A stretch of 64,000 nucleotides of DNA from Allolobophora icterica (lineage: Eukaryota; Annelida; Clitellata; Crassiclitellata; Lumbricidae): assembly GCA_963556255.1 (NCBI GenBank), contig OY744616.1:2250831-2314830 (forward strand), read 5' to 3'. Under the pieces are notes generated by a model. It did no database searches. It saw nothing but the letters and a program-made list of their open reading frames with translations, and was not told the DNA's origin. Below are positions 1 to 9,849 of this stretch, piece by piece. The position numbers and the translations under genes were made by a program. How positions within the stretch are numbered: the first letter of the stretch is position 1; each line of letters begins with the position of its first letter.

Positions 1-535
1 CCTTGACGTATCGTTTTAAATATAGATCACATCGCATAACTATTTATATCGATTGATTGATTATAAAGCTAAGCTTTCGAATCCATCCATCTAGCTGAGC
101 TTCAGAGTTTAAAGTGTTGGCACTCGCAACTAAAATATCAAACAGAATTAGGCTACCTGAGCCAGAAATGGTTCCTTGAGAAATTTTAAAACTCTTTCCA
201 CTTAAGAAATGTTACTGAAGTTACTGAAGGACTACTGAATCTAGTAGTTTTCCTGTTGCTTTAGAGGTGACACTAAAGCAGAGTTTCAAATTTAATTTCC
301 GTTGCAACGCACAACTGCTCAATTTGAACTTCGTCGCGTATTTATGACGTCACTACTAGACAATTATAAGCTTAAGTAAGTCATTGGAATATATTAGATT
401 AACCTCTTCTTTAAGTTCTCTGCCCTTCGGCAGGTTTCCACTTCCAATGACGCCATTCTTAATTAATTGATTAACCTATCAATGTATTATTAATTACATT
501 TCAATGATTCGTAAAAACACAGGAATATAACTTAC
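1..535 (-). other. Intron part of unit U0 (zinc-finger gene lies off the left edge)
   Basis: This stretch aligns with the intron that precedes the zinc-finger exon in the other units, for example 6900-7428 and 55650-56139. It holds the conserved block that reads on the minus strand into CTCAG followed by GTA, a possible internal exon end. In U0 that junction carries a TAGGCTA micro-insertion at 149-155. The finger exon itself would lie left of position 1. No coding sequence is seen here. Confidence 0.7.
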
Positions 536-640
536 CAAAGAGAACAATAGCAACGACAGTGAAGTTACAGATCGTAGCTCTCTCGCTTTTGTCAAAATGG
601 CGTTGCGTGATAAGGGGTCGTCCATAAATGACGTTACGCA
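536..640 (-). promoter_or_regulatory. Unit U0 first exon and promoter region
   Basis: On the minus strand a non-coding first exon ends at 536, followed by the donor GTAAGTTA (528-535). Upstream are an AAAATGGCG motif (594-602, plus-strand reading, YY1-like) and a relic transposon end GGGGTCGTCCATAAATGACG starting at 614. The same arrangement recurs in all seven units, which supports a real promoter and exon. The transcription start is not determinable from sequence. Confidence 0.55.
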
Positions 641-1099
641 CCTAAAGGAAACTATCAGAAATTTGTGACGATGTTTGACCTGGGATTAAGATTACTAGGT
701 TTGACACGACGGGAGGGGGTTTTGAGAAATGTGAAGTCAAATCAGGTCTTCGTAATTAAATTTAACAATTTAACAATTTAATTTTAGCAAAAACAACACT
801 AATTTTCAGTAATTTTTATTATTTTTTATTATTATTTAAATAAACGTGACCTGATGGTTATAAGGGCGAACGAAGAAAATCGAGAGAGTGCAGATTGGAT
901 AGACGAAGAAGAGCTTGTTCTGAATGGATATTAGATCCATTACGCAGGATGAAGAGATCCATGCTATCCCTATTTATTCCATGAAGGAGCATTTTGCTTC
1001 GCCATGGGAGAATGGAGAAGCCAAAATTTTGTTAATTTTTGTAAGCAGTGTTATTAAACACTGTAATTCTAATAAATTCTACCACAGCTTTCATTCTGT

Positions 1100-1481
1100 G
1101 GATTGAATATGTGATCAGTGTTATTTTAGTTCTAGAGAATAGAATAGGAATAATAATTATTTAAAATTAGTTCCACGGAACGAAGACTGGAACGAAAATT
1201 AAATGTAGAACGAGAATAGAATAGGATCGAAAATTTCAATATTTTTCTAGAACGAGAAAGAAATAGAATAAAAGTAGGCCTAATTTTTAAGTTGCCCAAC
1301 CGATTATTCTAACGTTAACTAGGCCTAATAACTATGCGGAATGACGACGGCTCCCTACTTTCTGTCATAGGGGCCTATATATGATAGGCAATTACTCTAG
1401 TTATTAATAATATCTGACAACGGAGCAAATATGGTGAAAACAATCCGGCTGCTGAAAGAGAAGGAGAAGTGGAAGTGGAAC
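1100..1481. repeat. Purine-rich degenerate repeat shared with 48340-48830
   Basis: Repeated GAACGAGAATAGAATAGG-like words make this stretch strongly purine-rich on the plus strand. It aligns closely with the U5 flank at 48430-48830. The two copies differ by several independent TAGGCCTA-type insertions, at 1275, 1320 and 1368 here and at 48646, 48676 and 48723 there. No gene is seen. Confidence 0.6.
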
Positions 1482-1995
1482 TACGCTCCTCATCACTAGA
1501 CGGTTTCGTCAATGGAAAAAGCTGGATCGCGCTGCCTTCCAATTCCCCCTTCAAGCTCATCCTCTATTCAGTGATCTAGAAGCATCTTCATCTTTGACCG
1601 CTATACAACTCTTCTCCTCATACGAAGCAGTGATGTTGGAGCTTCTGGATTCCTTTCTTCCGCTGCGTACAGCTCAGACTCGGCACCGTCCGCTTTCACC
1701 GAGGTTCAATGCGAAGTGCAGGGCACTTTGTCGGCAGGCAACTTGGGTTAAATTCGTCAGGAAAATCCACTCTGCTTATCGATACAGAGAACGAGACTAT
1801 TATTGGGAGGCCATCATCACTAGTCAGTCCATAAATTCACTTCACCAAAACAAGACAACGACAACTATATCCCCGGTATTCTCTATTAGAACTCTTACTA
1901 ATAGGCCTAGAGCAAGCTCTCTTATTATGTACCAAGCTGCTGCATGTTAGCTTGTATTCCTCAACCAAGGAATATTGTATTGTATTGTATTGTAA
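1482..1995 (+). mobile_element. CR1-like LINE fragment (endonuclease-RT linker)
   Basis: In frame from about 1490 the translation reads RFRQWKKLDRAAF and then LLDSFLPLRTAQTRHRPLSP and FNAKCRALCRQ. This is the linker between endonuclease and reverse transcriptase typical of CR1/L2-type LINEs. The insertion point is visible because the U5 copy runs straight on at about 48826 without it. The fragment ends in a short (TATTG)n tail at 1975-1992. It lacks the RT core, so it is internally deleted or severely truncated. Confidence 0.6.
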
Positions 1996-2039
1996 GTGTT
2001 GCTCATGTACTGTTGGTGATTGTCTTCGTCAAATCGAAA

Positions 2040-2465
2040 GTTGGAAACCGCGATTAAAACAACAAGCAAAATATTAAGTGAACGAAGTCGCTAGCAGTCG
2101 ATAGCTTAGCGACTGGTTTCGACTTGCGGGCTTAGCGGCGGCGTATGGCGGCTGCGCCGGGGACTACCCCCGGTAATCTGAACGCGATTTCAAGTTACCG
2201 GGGGGTAATCTGAAATGGGGATAATCTGAAATCGCTACACCGGCAGTGCAAGAATCCTAAGTCCATGACACTGAACGTCGCAGGCCATGCATTTACTTCA
2301 CATACAATACCATAACCATAACCATAACCCTAATTTTTATTATTTATACAATACAATACAACTGTAATTTGAAAATGCTTTCCTTACAAAGTTCAGTAAA
2401 CTGAAGCCGGCAGCAGTAAACATAACAGACTGGAAGAGGTAAGTTTAGAGTTTAGGGCAAAAGCC
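2040..2465. other. Unassigned stretch with a short GC-rich patch
   Basis: A GC-rich patch (about 2090-2235) contains the inverted words CCCCGGTAATCTGAA and TTACCGGGGGG, which could pair. It is followed by CCATAA and AATACA simple repeats at 2285-2360. I see no coding signal and no recognised element. Confidence 0.3.
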
Positions 2466-2466
2466 G

Positions 2467-2745
2467 ACTGATGAGATCGTAATCGTAGCCGTAAACGCCC
2501 ATATTTATAAAGCGCTTTTCTAGAGCCAAACGCAGGGCACCAGCTTATTCACTGACGATGCGTCATGTTAGAGGGGCTGTCCAGAGATGCTGCGGAGGGG
2601 GAGTTCCAGATGGAGGGATCGCATGTGACCCCTCACCGGCTCCTCCGTGTTCTGTATGGGCATCCGATCAAGGCTCCAGCAAGCTCAACGGTCGGTCGCT
2701 CGGAGGCTCGGGATGTGTCCGGAAAAAGATCCCTTAATATGTAAA
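2467..2745 (-). mobile_element. SINE or LINE 3' fragment with GATTAC-type tail
   Basis: Read on the minus strand this ends in AAAAGCGCTTTATAAATATG followed by a degenerate (GATTAC)n tail at the left edge. Similar tails occur at about 35200-35260, 41690-41735 and 50885-50930. The upstream part is CpG-rich and unassigned. The 3' AGCGCTTTATAAAT word is shared with the CR1-like LINEs in this window, so a LINE-dependent SINE or a LINE 3' end are both possible. Confidence 0.4.
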
Positions 2746-2749
2746 TGCA

Positions 2750-3959
2750 AATGAAAATGTGTGGCTTTTGTAAATTGGCCGAGTTTGGTTGTGGAGTTAT
2801 GGTTGTTTGGGCAGTCCAAATGGCAGTGCCAAGTTTGTTTTATTGTGTGCCTGCATTGAGTCATTATTACACAGCACTCATCTTCATTTTGTTATAATAC
2901 TAATGCTCTTATTTGTGACGTACACATATGAAATATATGAATTATTCGAAGCGACTTTAACATAATTAGAGCGTTCATTAAGTTGGCTTCAAAGCACCGA
3001 TTAAAGCTTAAAAATAAAATGAGCAATTGTATTGTTTTGAAGCAGAAGATAAACATTTATACGTTATACTAGGAATATAATCATAATCATGATGAACAAA
3101 ATGAAGTGATGAAAAATATGACGAGCATCATGATGATGACGATAATGATCCTCATCATATCATCATTATCAGCATCATCATTATCATCATCAAAAACATC
3201 ATCCACAACCACATGAAATGCGATGGACAGGAAATGTTGTTGTACAGCCTATATGATGCTGGGTTAGGTGTCAATCTATAGGCCTATGTATAAAATTGCC
3301 AGACTCTTTACACCCCAGCGTGTAGGGGCATATAATAAGTCTATAAAGACCATGTATTGAATATGGCGTGGATGAACAGAGGGCTAGTTTGCTAAAATAG
3401 TTGGTTGAAAACTGAAATAGTCAGATTGCTCTATTTGTAACTGTAAATGAGTGAAAAACAAGAAGAAAGCAACAAACACCAATTTCTTCATGCGAAGTAT
3501 CATAACTCAAAATAAAATAGCTCAATATACTGAAGTGCTGACTTAGACAATTAATGCTTAATCAAACTAAAAATGTTTCATTAACGCTGAACATTATAAC
3601 AAACAGGTCCTAAATGTACTTAATCAACCATGAAAAGTCAATTTCTGCTTAACTCAAGCCATTTACATTGAAAACAAAAATTAATGAACATAAACTCATT
3701 CATGCATTCTGCCAGACATTGATTAACTCGACACTTCTGCTCTGTTTCATCCGTCAGATAATTTGTTTCAATACAAATAATATGATGTATTCTCAGATAA
3801 TGTCAGATAATTTCTTTTTGTCAGTTGACATTGCAGAATTTCTTAGAATGCAGTATCAGGTAAATACGTCATCACATAATTGTTCAGTATCCATAATATT
3901 TCCCCTTAAATGATTTTTGCAACCTAAACAGAGAGCTAAGGTTTTCATTTCATACGACC
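2750..3959. other. Downstream flank module of unit U1 with (ATC)n tract
   Basis: This flank recurs left of every zinc-finger exon, at about 21720-22310, 29930-30440, 36560-38270, 43030-44150 and 52150-52730. A degenerate (ATC)n tract at 3120-3195 corresponds to much longer tracts at 36463-36560 and 42914-43030. Only short unsupported ORFs occur. It may include 3' UTR of the unit, but I cannot place a polyadenylation site. Confidence 0.5.
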
Positions 3960-4653
3960 TTTTGTGGTTATGATACGATCCTGAAGATGTATGGCTTGCT
4001 TTCTAACAAGACTGGTATTTTAAGGTTCCTTAAATGTACTTCTTCCATTGTGAATCAGCAGAGCAGCATTGTTTGAGAATGCTCTTGGGAATAAGTGGCG
4101 CTCGCATGATTTTATCCAGAATGAGTTCTAACATGATTTTGTAGACAGGAATAGTTGGAATGGTTTGCTACAAAGATGCCTCATGGTTCTCTCCTCACGA
4201 AAGATCATGAAGACATAATTAACGCAGGTAGAGTTTCTCTTCAGAATGTGCTCTCGAATGCTTCTTTAGATAACTATAATATCCTATTGAACATCACATA
4301 ACTGATGTTGCTAGAGTTTGTCTTTAGTATGAATTCTAACATGACACTGAAGACATGAAGATCGGACAAATGCACTTTGACATATATACTGGCTTCTCTC
4401 CAGCATGAGTTATCATATTAGTCGTCAAAGCAGAAAGTGTTAGAGCGGCTGCAGATACAATTTCTGTCCACTATGGAGTCTCACATGAGCTTTCAGGACA
4501 CAAGTTTCTGTCTAAATCTGCAGAACAGAAATGCATGATAATGTCTAGCAAAATTGTTATTAGGATGGCTTTTCTATAGGAAGTATTCGAACATGATTTT
4601 ATGCTTTAGAGGTGTTGGGAAATGTTTTTCTACAAACCTGACGCAAATGGTTT
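3960..4653 (-). pseudogene. Decayed zinc-finger tail beyond the U1 stop codon
   Basis: Degenerate minus-strand copies of the HTGEKP linker and CxxC words persist past the stop codon at 4654, at roughly 84-bp spacing but in shifted frames. The same decayed tail follows the other units (30440-31165, 38270-39005, 44150-44806, 52730-53279). In unit U2 only about 150 bp remain (22310-22464). This indicates a longer ancestral finger exon that was truncated before the units multiplied. Confidence 0.6.
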
Positions 4654-6486
4654 CTACAGAGTGTGAGTTTTCTCATGGTGTTTCAATCCTGAAGAGAGTG
4701 AGAATGTTTTCTGACATACCTGGCAAAGGTATGGCTTCTCTCCGCTGTGAATCCTTCTATGAATTCTTAAACTGGCAGAGGCAGTAAAACGTTTTGGACA
4801 CACCTGGCAATGGTAAGGCTTATCTCCAGTATGAATTCTAGCATGCTCTGTTAGAACGCCAGATTGGGAAAAACGTTTTGTACATATCTGGCATTGGAAA
4901 GGTTTCTCTCCGGTATGGATTCTGACATGACTTGCTAGACTGGATGAATGGGAAAAACTTTTCTTACATACCTGGCATTGGAAAGGCCTCTCTCCGGAGT
5001 GGATTCTCATGTGACTTTTAAGTGCATACTGGCAGGCGAACGCTTTTGCACATTGCTGACATTTGTATGGTTCCTTTCCATTGTGGATTCTCAAATGTGT
5101 CTTGAGATATACTTGACATGAGAATGCTTTCAAGCATAGCTCGCATTGGTATGGTTTCTCTCCAGTATGGATTGCATCGTGAATTTGCAGTTGGAAAGAT
5201 CTAAGAAATGCTTCATTACAAACCTCACACCGAAATGGTTTCTCACTAGAGTGGAATTTTTCATGACTTCTCAGACAATAAGTGTTTGCGAACGTTTTCT
5301 GACATATCTTGCAAAGGTATGGTTTCTCTCCAGAGTGGGATTTTTCATGATATCTCAGACCCGAAGAACATGCGAACGTTTTTTGGCATATCTGGCAAAG
5401 GTATGGTTTCGCTCCAGAGTGGGATTTTTCATGACTTTTTAACCTTACAATGCATAAGAAAGTTTTCTGACATACCTGGCAAAGGTATGGTTTCTCTCCA
5501 GTATGAATTTTTGCATGACCTTTTAGACTGGAAGGATATGCAAATCGTTTTTGACAAACATCACATAGAAATGCTTTCTCTACAGTAGGCCTATGCTTTC
5601 TCTTGTGATGCAGCAGACTACCGCTTTGTGCGAATGCTTTTGGGCATAACTGGCATTGGTATGGTTTTTCTCCAGTATGAATTCTGACATGACATCTTAG
5701 ACTGGAAGAACCTATAAATCTTTTCTGACATATTTGGCACTGGAAAGGTTTTTCTCCAGTATGGAGTCTAAAATGGTACTGCAGACTGCTATAATGAAAA
5801 AATGCATGTTTACATATCTCGCACTGAAATTGTTTCTCTCCAGAATGGATTCGAACATGACTTGATAGATAGGAGTACTGGGAGAAACCTTTTTTACACA
5901 TCTGGCACTGGAAAGGTTTCTCTCCTGTATGGGTTCTGGAATGAATTTTTAACGCGAAAGATCTCGCAAATAGTTTTTGGCAAACCTGACACAGATACGG
6001 CTTCTTTCCAGGGTGACATTTTTCATGACTTCTCATAGCTGAAGCGCTTGAGAATGTCTTCTGACATAACTGGCAAAGGTATGGTTTCTCTCCAGTATGT
6101 ATTCTCACGTGCCTCGTTAGATAGCTTTTATACTTAGTTTTAAAGTCACAAGACTGGCACTGAAACGGTTTCTCTTCGGTATGAATTCTTATGTGATTCT
6201 TTAGAAAGCTTTGATACTTAGTTTTAAAGTCACATGATTGGCATTGGTATGGTTTTACTCCAGTATGAAATCTCGTGTGACTTTTCAGGTGACAGGCGTA
6301 CTTAAACATTTTCTTACATAACTCGCATTCGTATGTCTTGTCTTTGGAACGGATTTTCTTCTTTTCCTTCGTATGAATATCCGACACAAATGATTTCTGA
6401 CTTAGCTGGGAACTTTGTGTCTCTTCTTGAGCGGCACTTCCAATTACGCTTCTAAGTGAATGCTTGGACGAAAAGCTTTGTGACAT
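4654..6486 (-). CDS. Tandem C2H2 zinc-finger protein, unit U1 (20 fingers)
   Basis: The 610-residue product has a 51-residue Ser/Gln-rich leader ([13 protein letters not shown], then basic KKIRSKDK) and 20 consecutive C2H2 fingers of CX2CX12HX3H type with TGEKP-like linkers, ending at residue 610. It is presumably a nuclear DNA-binding protein. No KRAB, SCAN, BTB or ZAD domain is visible. The start is the Met of MSQSF. An in-frame Met 20 codons upstream lies in the intron, because an acceptor (TTTCTTACAG) places the exon start at 6514. The linker after finger 9 reads HRPTVEKA, two residues longer than in paralogues, because of a GGCCTA insertion at 5588-5593. Its closest relative in the window is unit U6. 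Expression is untested. Confidence 0.9.
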   Translation of the reverse strand: MSQSFSSKHSLRSVIGSAAQEETQSSQLSQKSFVSDIHTKEKKKIRSKDKTYECELCKKMFKYACHLKSHTRFHTGVKPYQCQSCDFKTKYQSFLKNHIRIHTEEKPFQCQSCDFKTKYKSYLTRHVRIHTGEKPYLCQLCQKTFSSASAMRSHEKCHPGKKPYLCQVCQKLFARSFALKIHSRTHTGEKPFQCQMCKKGFSQYSYLSSHVRIHSGEKQFQCEICKHAFFHYSSLQYHFRLHTGEKPFQCQICQKRFIGSSSLRCHVRIHTGEKPYQCQLCPKAFAQSGSLLHHKRKHRPTVEKAFLCDVCQKRFAYPSSLKGHAKIHTGEKPYLCQVCQKTFLCIVRLKSHEKSHSGAKPYLCQICQKTFACSSGLRYHEKSHSGEKPYLCKICQKTFANTYCLRSHEKFHSSEKPFRCEVCNEAFLRSFQLQIHDAIHTGEKPYQCELCLKAFSCQVYLKTHLRIHNGKEPYKCQQCAKAFACQYALKSHMRIHSGERPFQCQVCKKSFSHSSSLASHVRIHTGEKPFQCQICTKRFSQSGVLTEHARIHTGDKPYHCQVCPKRFTASASLRIHRRIHSGEKPYLCQVCQKTFSLSSGLKHHEKTHTL

Positions 6487-6514
6487 TGCTAATGATTGGT
6501 GACAATTTCGGAAG

Positions 6515-7428
6515 CTGTAAGAAATATTAATGTAATAACATACCATATAATTATCACCTCGTTCTTTTCCATTGTTTCATTATGTAATTTGTACTTAGGC
6601 CTATGCTAATCTTTAAGGGCACCTTTACATAACCATTCTTCTAGTAAACTTAGTCTTGCATTGTGAGATCAGGAGCAGCACTCGACCTGACAATGCAAGA
6701 TGTAAAATCGTTTGCAAATGGAATGGTCCTCAAATGCTGGTAATACAGAGGCGTAGAAAGGAGACGACACTCATGTCAAAGGCATCCTGGAAGACTATTC
6801 CAGAGTTAGGGGCCGCCGACGACAAAGCTTTTCATCGTGGAAATATCATCATGCGTTGCAGAGCGATGATACTTGTGGCTAGATACGGTTGACTCTGAAA
6901 TACATAGCTAGCTATCACATGAAAGGTACAACCGGTCAGGCAGTTACGTTTCAAGGATTAAGGATCTTTTAAACCTAATGAGTCTTCGGACAGGGAATCA
7001 ATATAGATCGCCTCGCATGTAGATATTTATGTGGCTAAGCTTTCGAATCCACACATCTAGCCGAGGTTCTGAGTTTCAAGTGTTGGCACTCGCAACTAAA
7101 TTATCAAACAGAATTACCTGAGCCAGAAAGGGTTCCTTGAGAAATCTTAAAACTCTCTACTTAAGAAATGTTACTGAAGTTACTGAAGGACTACTGAATC
7201 TGGTAGTTTTTCTATTGCTATATAATAGAGATGACACGAAGGCACTGTTTGAAATTTAATTTCCGTTGCAACACACCACTGTTCAAGTTTTTCTTCGTCG
7301 CGTATATATGACGTCACTACTAAACAATTATACGATTAAGTACGTCATTGGAATATATTAAATTAACCGATTAATGTATTATTAATTACATTAACAATAA
7401 TTCGTAAAAACACAGGAGTATAACTTAC
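6515..7428 (-). other. U1 intron
   Basis: The intron runs from donor GTAAGTTA (7421-7428) to acceptor TTTCTTACAG next to 6514. It contains a conserved hairpin near 6655-6710 (CTTGCATTGTGAG against CTGACAATGCAAG). It also contains a conserved block ending CTCAG then GTAATTC on the minus strand at 7118, a possible alternative internal non-coding exon. A CRE-like TGACGTCA sits at 7309-7316. Confidence 0.6.
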
Positions 7429-7535
7429 CAGAGAGCACAATAGCAACGAAAGTGAAGTTATTAATCGTAGCTCCTTCGCTTTTGTCAAAATGGCGTTACG
7501 AGAAAAGGGGGCCGTCCATAAATGACGTCATGCAC
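7429..7535 (-). promoter_or_regulatory. U1 first exon and promoter region
   Basis: The non-coding exon ends at 7429 before the donor. AAAATGGCG lies at 7487-7495. Immediately upstream is a relic transposon terminus (GGGGGCCGTCCATAAATG from 7507) carrying a palindromic CRE, TGACGTCA (7523-7530). The layout is conserved in all seven units. The promoter assignment is inference. Confidence 0.55.
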
Positions 7536-7720
7536 CTAAGGTGAGTGAGTCAGAAATTTCTGACAATGTGTGACGAGGGGATAGGTTTTGAGAAATGTGA
7601 AGTCAAATCAGGTCCACGTGATTAAATTTAACAATTTAGCAATTTAATTTTAACAATAACAGCACTAATTTTGAGTAGCCTAATATTCATTATTATTATT
7701 TTTTTAATTATTTAGATAAA
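7507..7720. mobile_element. Relic MITE end at the U1 promoter
   Basis: The order is a GGGGCCGTCCATAAATGACG terminus, then TGACAATGTGTGACGAGGGG, then AT-rich sequence. This mirrors the left end of the complete element at 37017-37968 (GGGGCCGTCCAT, then TTGACAAGGGGGG). Equivalent relics start at about 614, 26085, 33808, 42482, 48274 and 56219. Only one end is recognisable, so this is a relic that predates amplification of the array. Confidence 0.55.
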
Positions 7721-8549
7721 CGAAAATTGATGGCTGTAATAACGAACGAAGAAAATGGAAAGAGTGCAGATTGGATAGACGAAGAACGATAAAGAGATAC
7801 ATGTTCTTCCTATTTATTTTATCAAGGAGCATTTTGCTTCGCCATGGGAGAATGGAGATGCTATTTTTTTTTATTTTTGTAATCAGTGTTATTAAACATT
7901 TCAATTCTAACTATTCTACCAGAGCTTTTCAATGTTTGGGATGAATATGCGATTCCTATAATTGCACTCTCTTTATTTTGCTTCGTTCTACAACAAAGTT
8001 TCAAGTATTTTGAATAGTCATAACTTTTCACTTGAAAATATTTATCGTCTAACCAATAATACAGATGTTCAGAATTTTATAATAATATTCTGAACATCTG
8101 TAGTAATTGTTTACTAGTCTAAAGTGCTGAGTACTTGTCCTTCCACAATTGCAGGTCCAGAGTACTTGTCTTTCCATAATCGGAGCACAGAGTAGGGGGC
8201 CTACTTCTTCCAGAATCGGGGTCCAGATTACTTGTATCATTTTCATGAATATCAAAATGGCTATTTACTTAAATCAAGCTCCAACTTGATAACATGAACA
8301 ATATTGCAAGAGCAAAATAAAAATCTTAATACATTAAAAATATTCTAAACTTTGAACAGGTAAATAAATCGTTATTATTATCGTAGGCTACGTCTTAAAT
8401 GTTTGCAAAATCTAACCACTTAAGAGTCACTGCAAAATTCCGTGATAAACAGGCGAGAGATAATGATGTAGAGATGCAAACAAATTCAAAGTAAATGGAG
8501 CGGGATAAACAGAAGAGCCGGGTTCAGTTAAGTTAAATAATTCACGAGA
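7720..8549. other. U1 upstream flank with perfect hairpin
   Basis: This flank is conserved with 56400-57586. It contains an inverted repeat at 8060-8104 whose 15-bp arms ACAGATGTTCAGAAT and ATTCTGAACATCTGT enclose an AT-rich loop. It also holds three micro-insertions: TAGCCTA at 7676, TAGGGGGCCTA at 8195 and TAGGCTA at 8384. No coding sequence is seen. Confidence 0.5.
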
Positions 8550-8878
8550 TCACATCTTCCGGTTGTCTTTTCTATGAAAGTTGCCTTGAACAGAATTATT
8601 TCCTCTTTCATTTTGAAGAGCTCCAGTAACTAAGGTGAGTCTGGTCGCGTCCGGCGGTGATATGTTCGTCAGTCCCTCAGCATTGGCGCCTTGATAGGCC
8701 TAGTTAAAACTGAAGGCGCCAAAGTTAAAAAGCGATGTGTCGTCGATCTTCAGAGAGGCATGGCCTGTGACCGTTCTGGTGATTTTCGTCCTGTTTCCTT
8801 CAATCAAGAAGCAGACGATCTTTCCATGAGTGATTTCTGAGTGACTGCATGCGGAGGTTGCGAGTTCATCAGAAACGA
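8550..8878 (-). pseudogene. Nonsense-mutated C-terminal exon (copy of 57587-57903)
   Basis: A minus-strand exon candidate begins after TTTTCGCAG at 8879 and reads SEITHGKIVCFLIEGNRTK and then TGHASLKIDDTSLFNFG. It hits TAG at 8700-8702 and would continue in frame to a TGA at 8550-8552. The paralogue at 57587-57903 reads FNYQWANAEG where this one reads FN, stop, AYQGANAEG. The stop comes from a GGCCTA insertion (TAGGCCTA 8695-8702). The frame is otherwise intact, so this is a recently broken copy. I do not recognise the protein family. Confidence 0.55.
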
Positions 8879-8944
8879 CTGCGAAAACATAATGCAAAAG
8901 ATGTATTTCTTTAATGGATCGACAGCGCAAAGAAGCGTTCACTC

Positions 8945-9820
8945 AATAAATATCTCCCTCACTCACGCACTCACTCATTCACTCCATCCTTCCTCACTCA
9001 TTCACTCGCTCGTTCATTCACTCACTCACTAACTCCCTACCTCCCTCACTCACTCATTCAATCACTCACGCATTCACTCTCTCCTCCTTCCCTCACAAAT
9101 TCACTCACTCCCTACCTCCCTCATTCACTCACTCACTCCTACCTCCCTCCAACACTCAATCAACTCTACCTCACTCAACCACTCTCTCTCACTCATTCAC
9201 TCAATCTTTCACTCACTCATTCACTCACTCATTACCTCCCTCATTCACTAAATCCCTAGCTCTCTCCCTCACTCACGCACTCACTCACTCACACACTCAA
9301 TCACTCACTAAATATATCAATCAATCGTTTGTTTGTTACTCCCTACCTATCTCCCTCCCTCACTCATTCACTCTCTCCCTCACCCATTCACTCACTCTTT
9401 CACTCACTCATTCACTCACTCATTACCTCCCTCATTCACTAAATCCCTAGCTCTCTCCCTCACTCACGCACTCACTCACTCACACACTCAATCACTCACT
9501 AAATATATCAATCAATCGTTTGTTTGTTACTCCCTACCTATCTCCCTCCCTCACTCATTCACTCTCTCCCTCACCCATTCACTCACTCTTTCACTCACTC
9601 ATTCACTCACTCATTACCTCCCTCATTCACTAAATCCCTATCTCCCTCACTCACTCACTCACTCACACTCAATCACTCACTAAATCAAACAATCAATCAA
9701 TCGTTTGTTACTCCCTACCTATCTCCCTCACTCAATCACTCACTCACTCACTCACTCTCTCACTCACTCACACTCAATCACGCACTAAATCAATCAATCT
9801 TTTGTTCGTTCAGTCATTCA
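8945..9820. repeat. CACTCATTCACT minisatellite with 191-bp higher-order unit
   Basis: This is tetranucleotide-based CACTCACTCATT sequence. A 191-bp higher-order unit is repeated almost identically (starting near 9230 and 9421), with a third partial copy. The motif AATCGTTTGTTTGTTACTCCC recurs at that spacing in broken form. ORFs rich in His, Ser, Leu and Thr inside it are artefacts. A related array lies at 57190-57325 and 57975-58470. Confidence 0.85.
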
Positions 9821-9849
9821 TAAATTTAAGGTAATATGCACTCAAGGGG

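Noticed and set aside
5146..5588. Plus-strand ORFs over the zinc-finger exons (and similar at 22929-23576, 39548-39781, 53918-54139)
   Set aside because: They are antisense shadows of the repeated finger codons and repeat with the same 84-bp period.
6487..6546. Upstream in-frame Met (MVCYYINISYSF) as start of U1, and the same in U6 at 55191-55250
   Set aside because: A consensus splice acceptor lies between it and MSQSF, and the other units lack an equivalent open extension, so it is intronic.
9333..9823. His/Ser/Leu/Thr-rich ORFs in the CACT minisatellite
   Set aside because: Produced by a tetranucleotide repeat; frame and length differ between copies.
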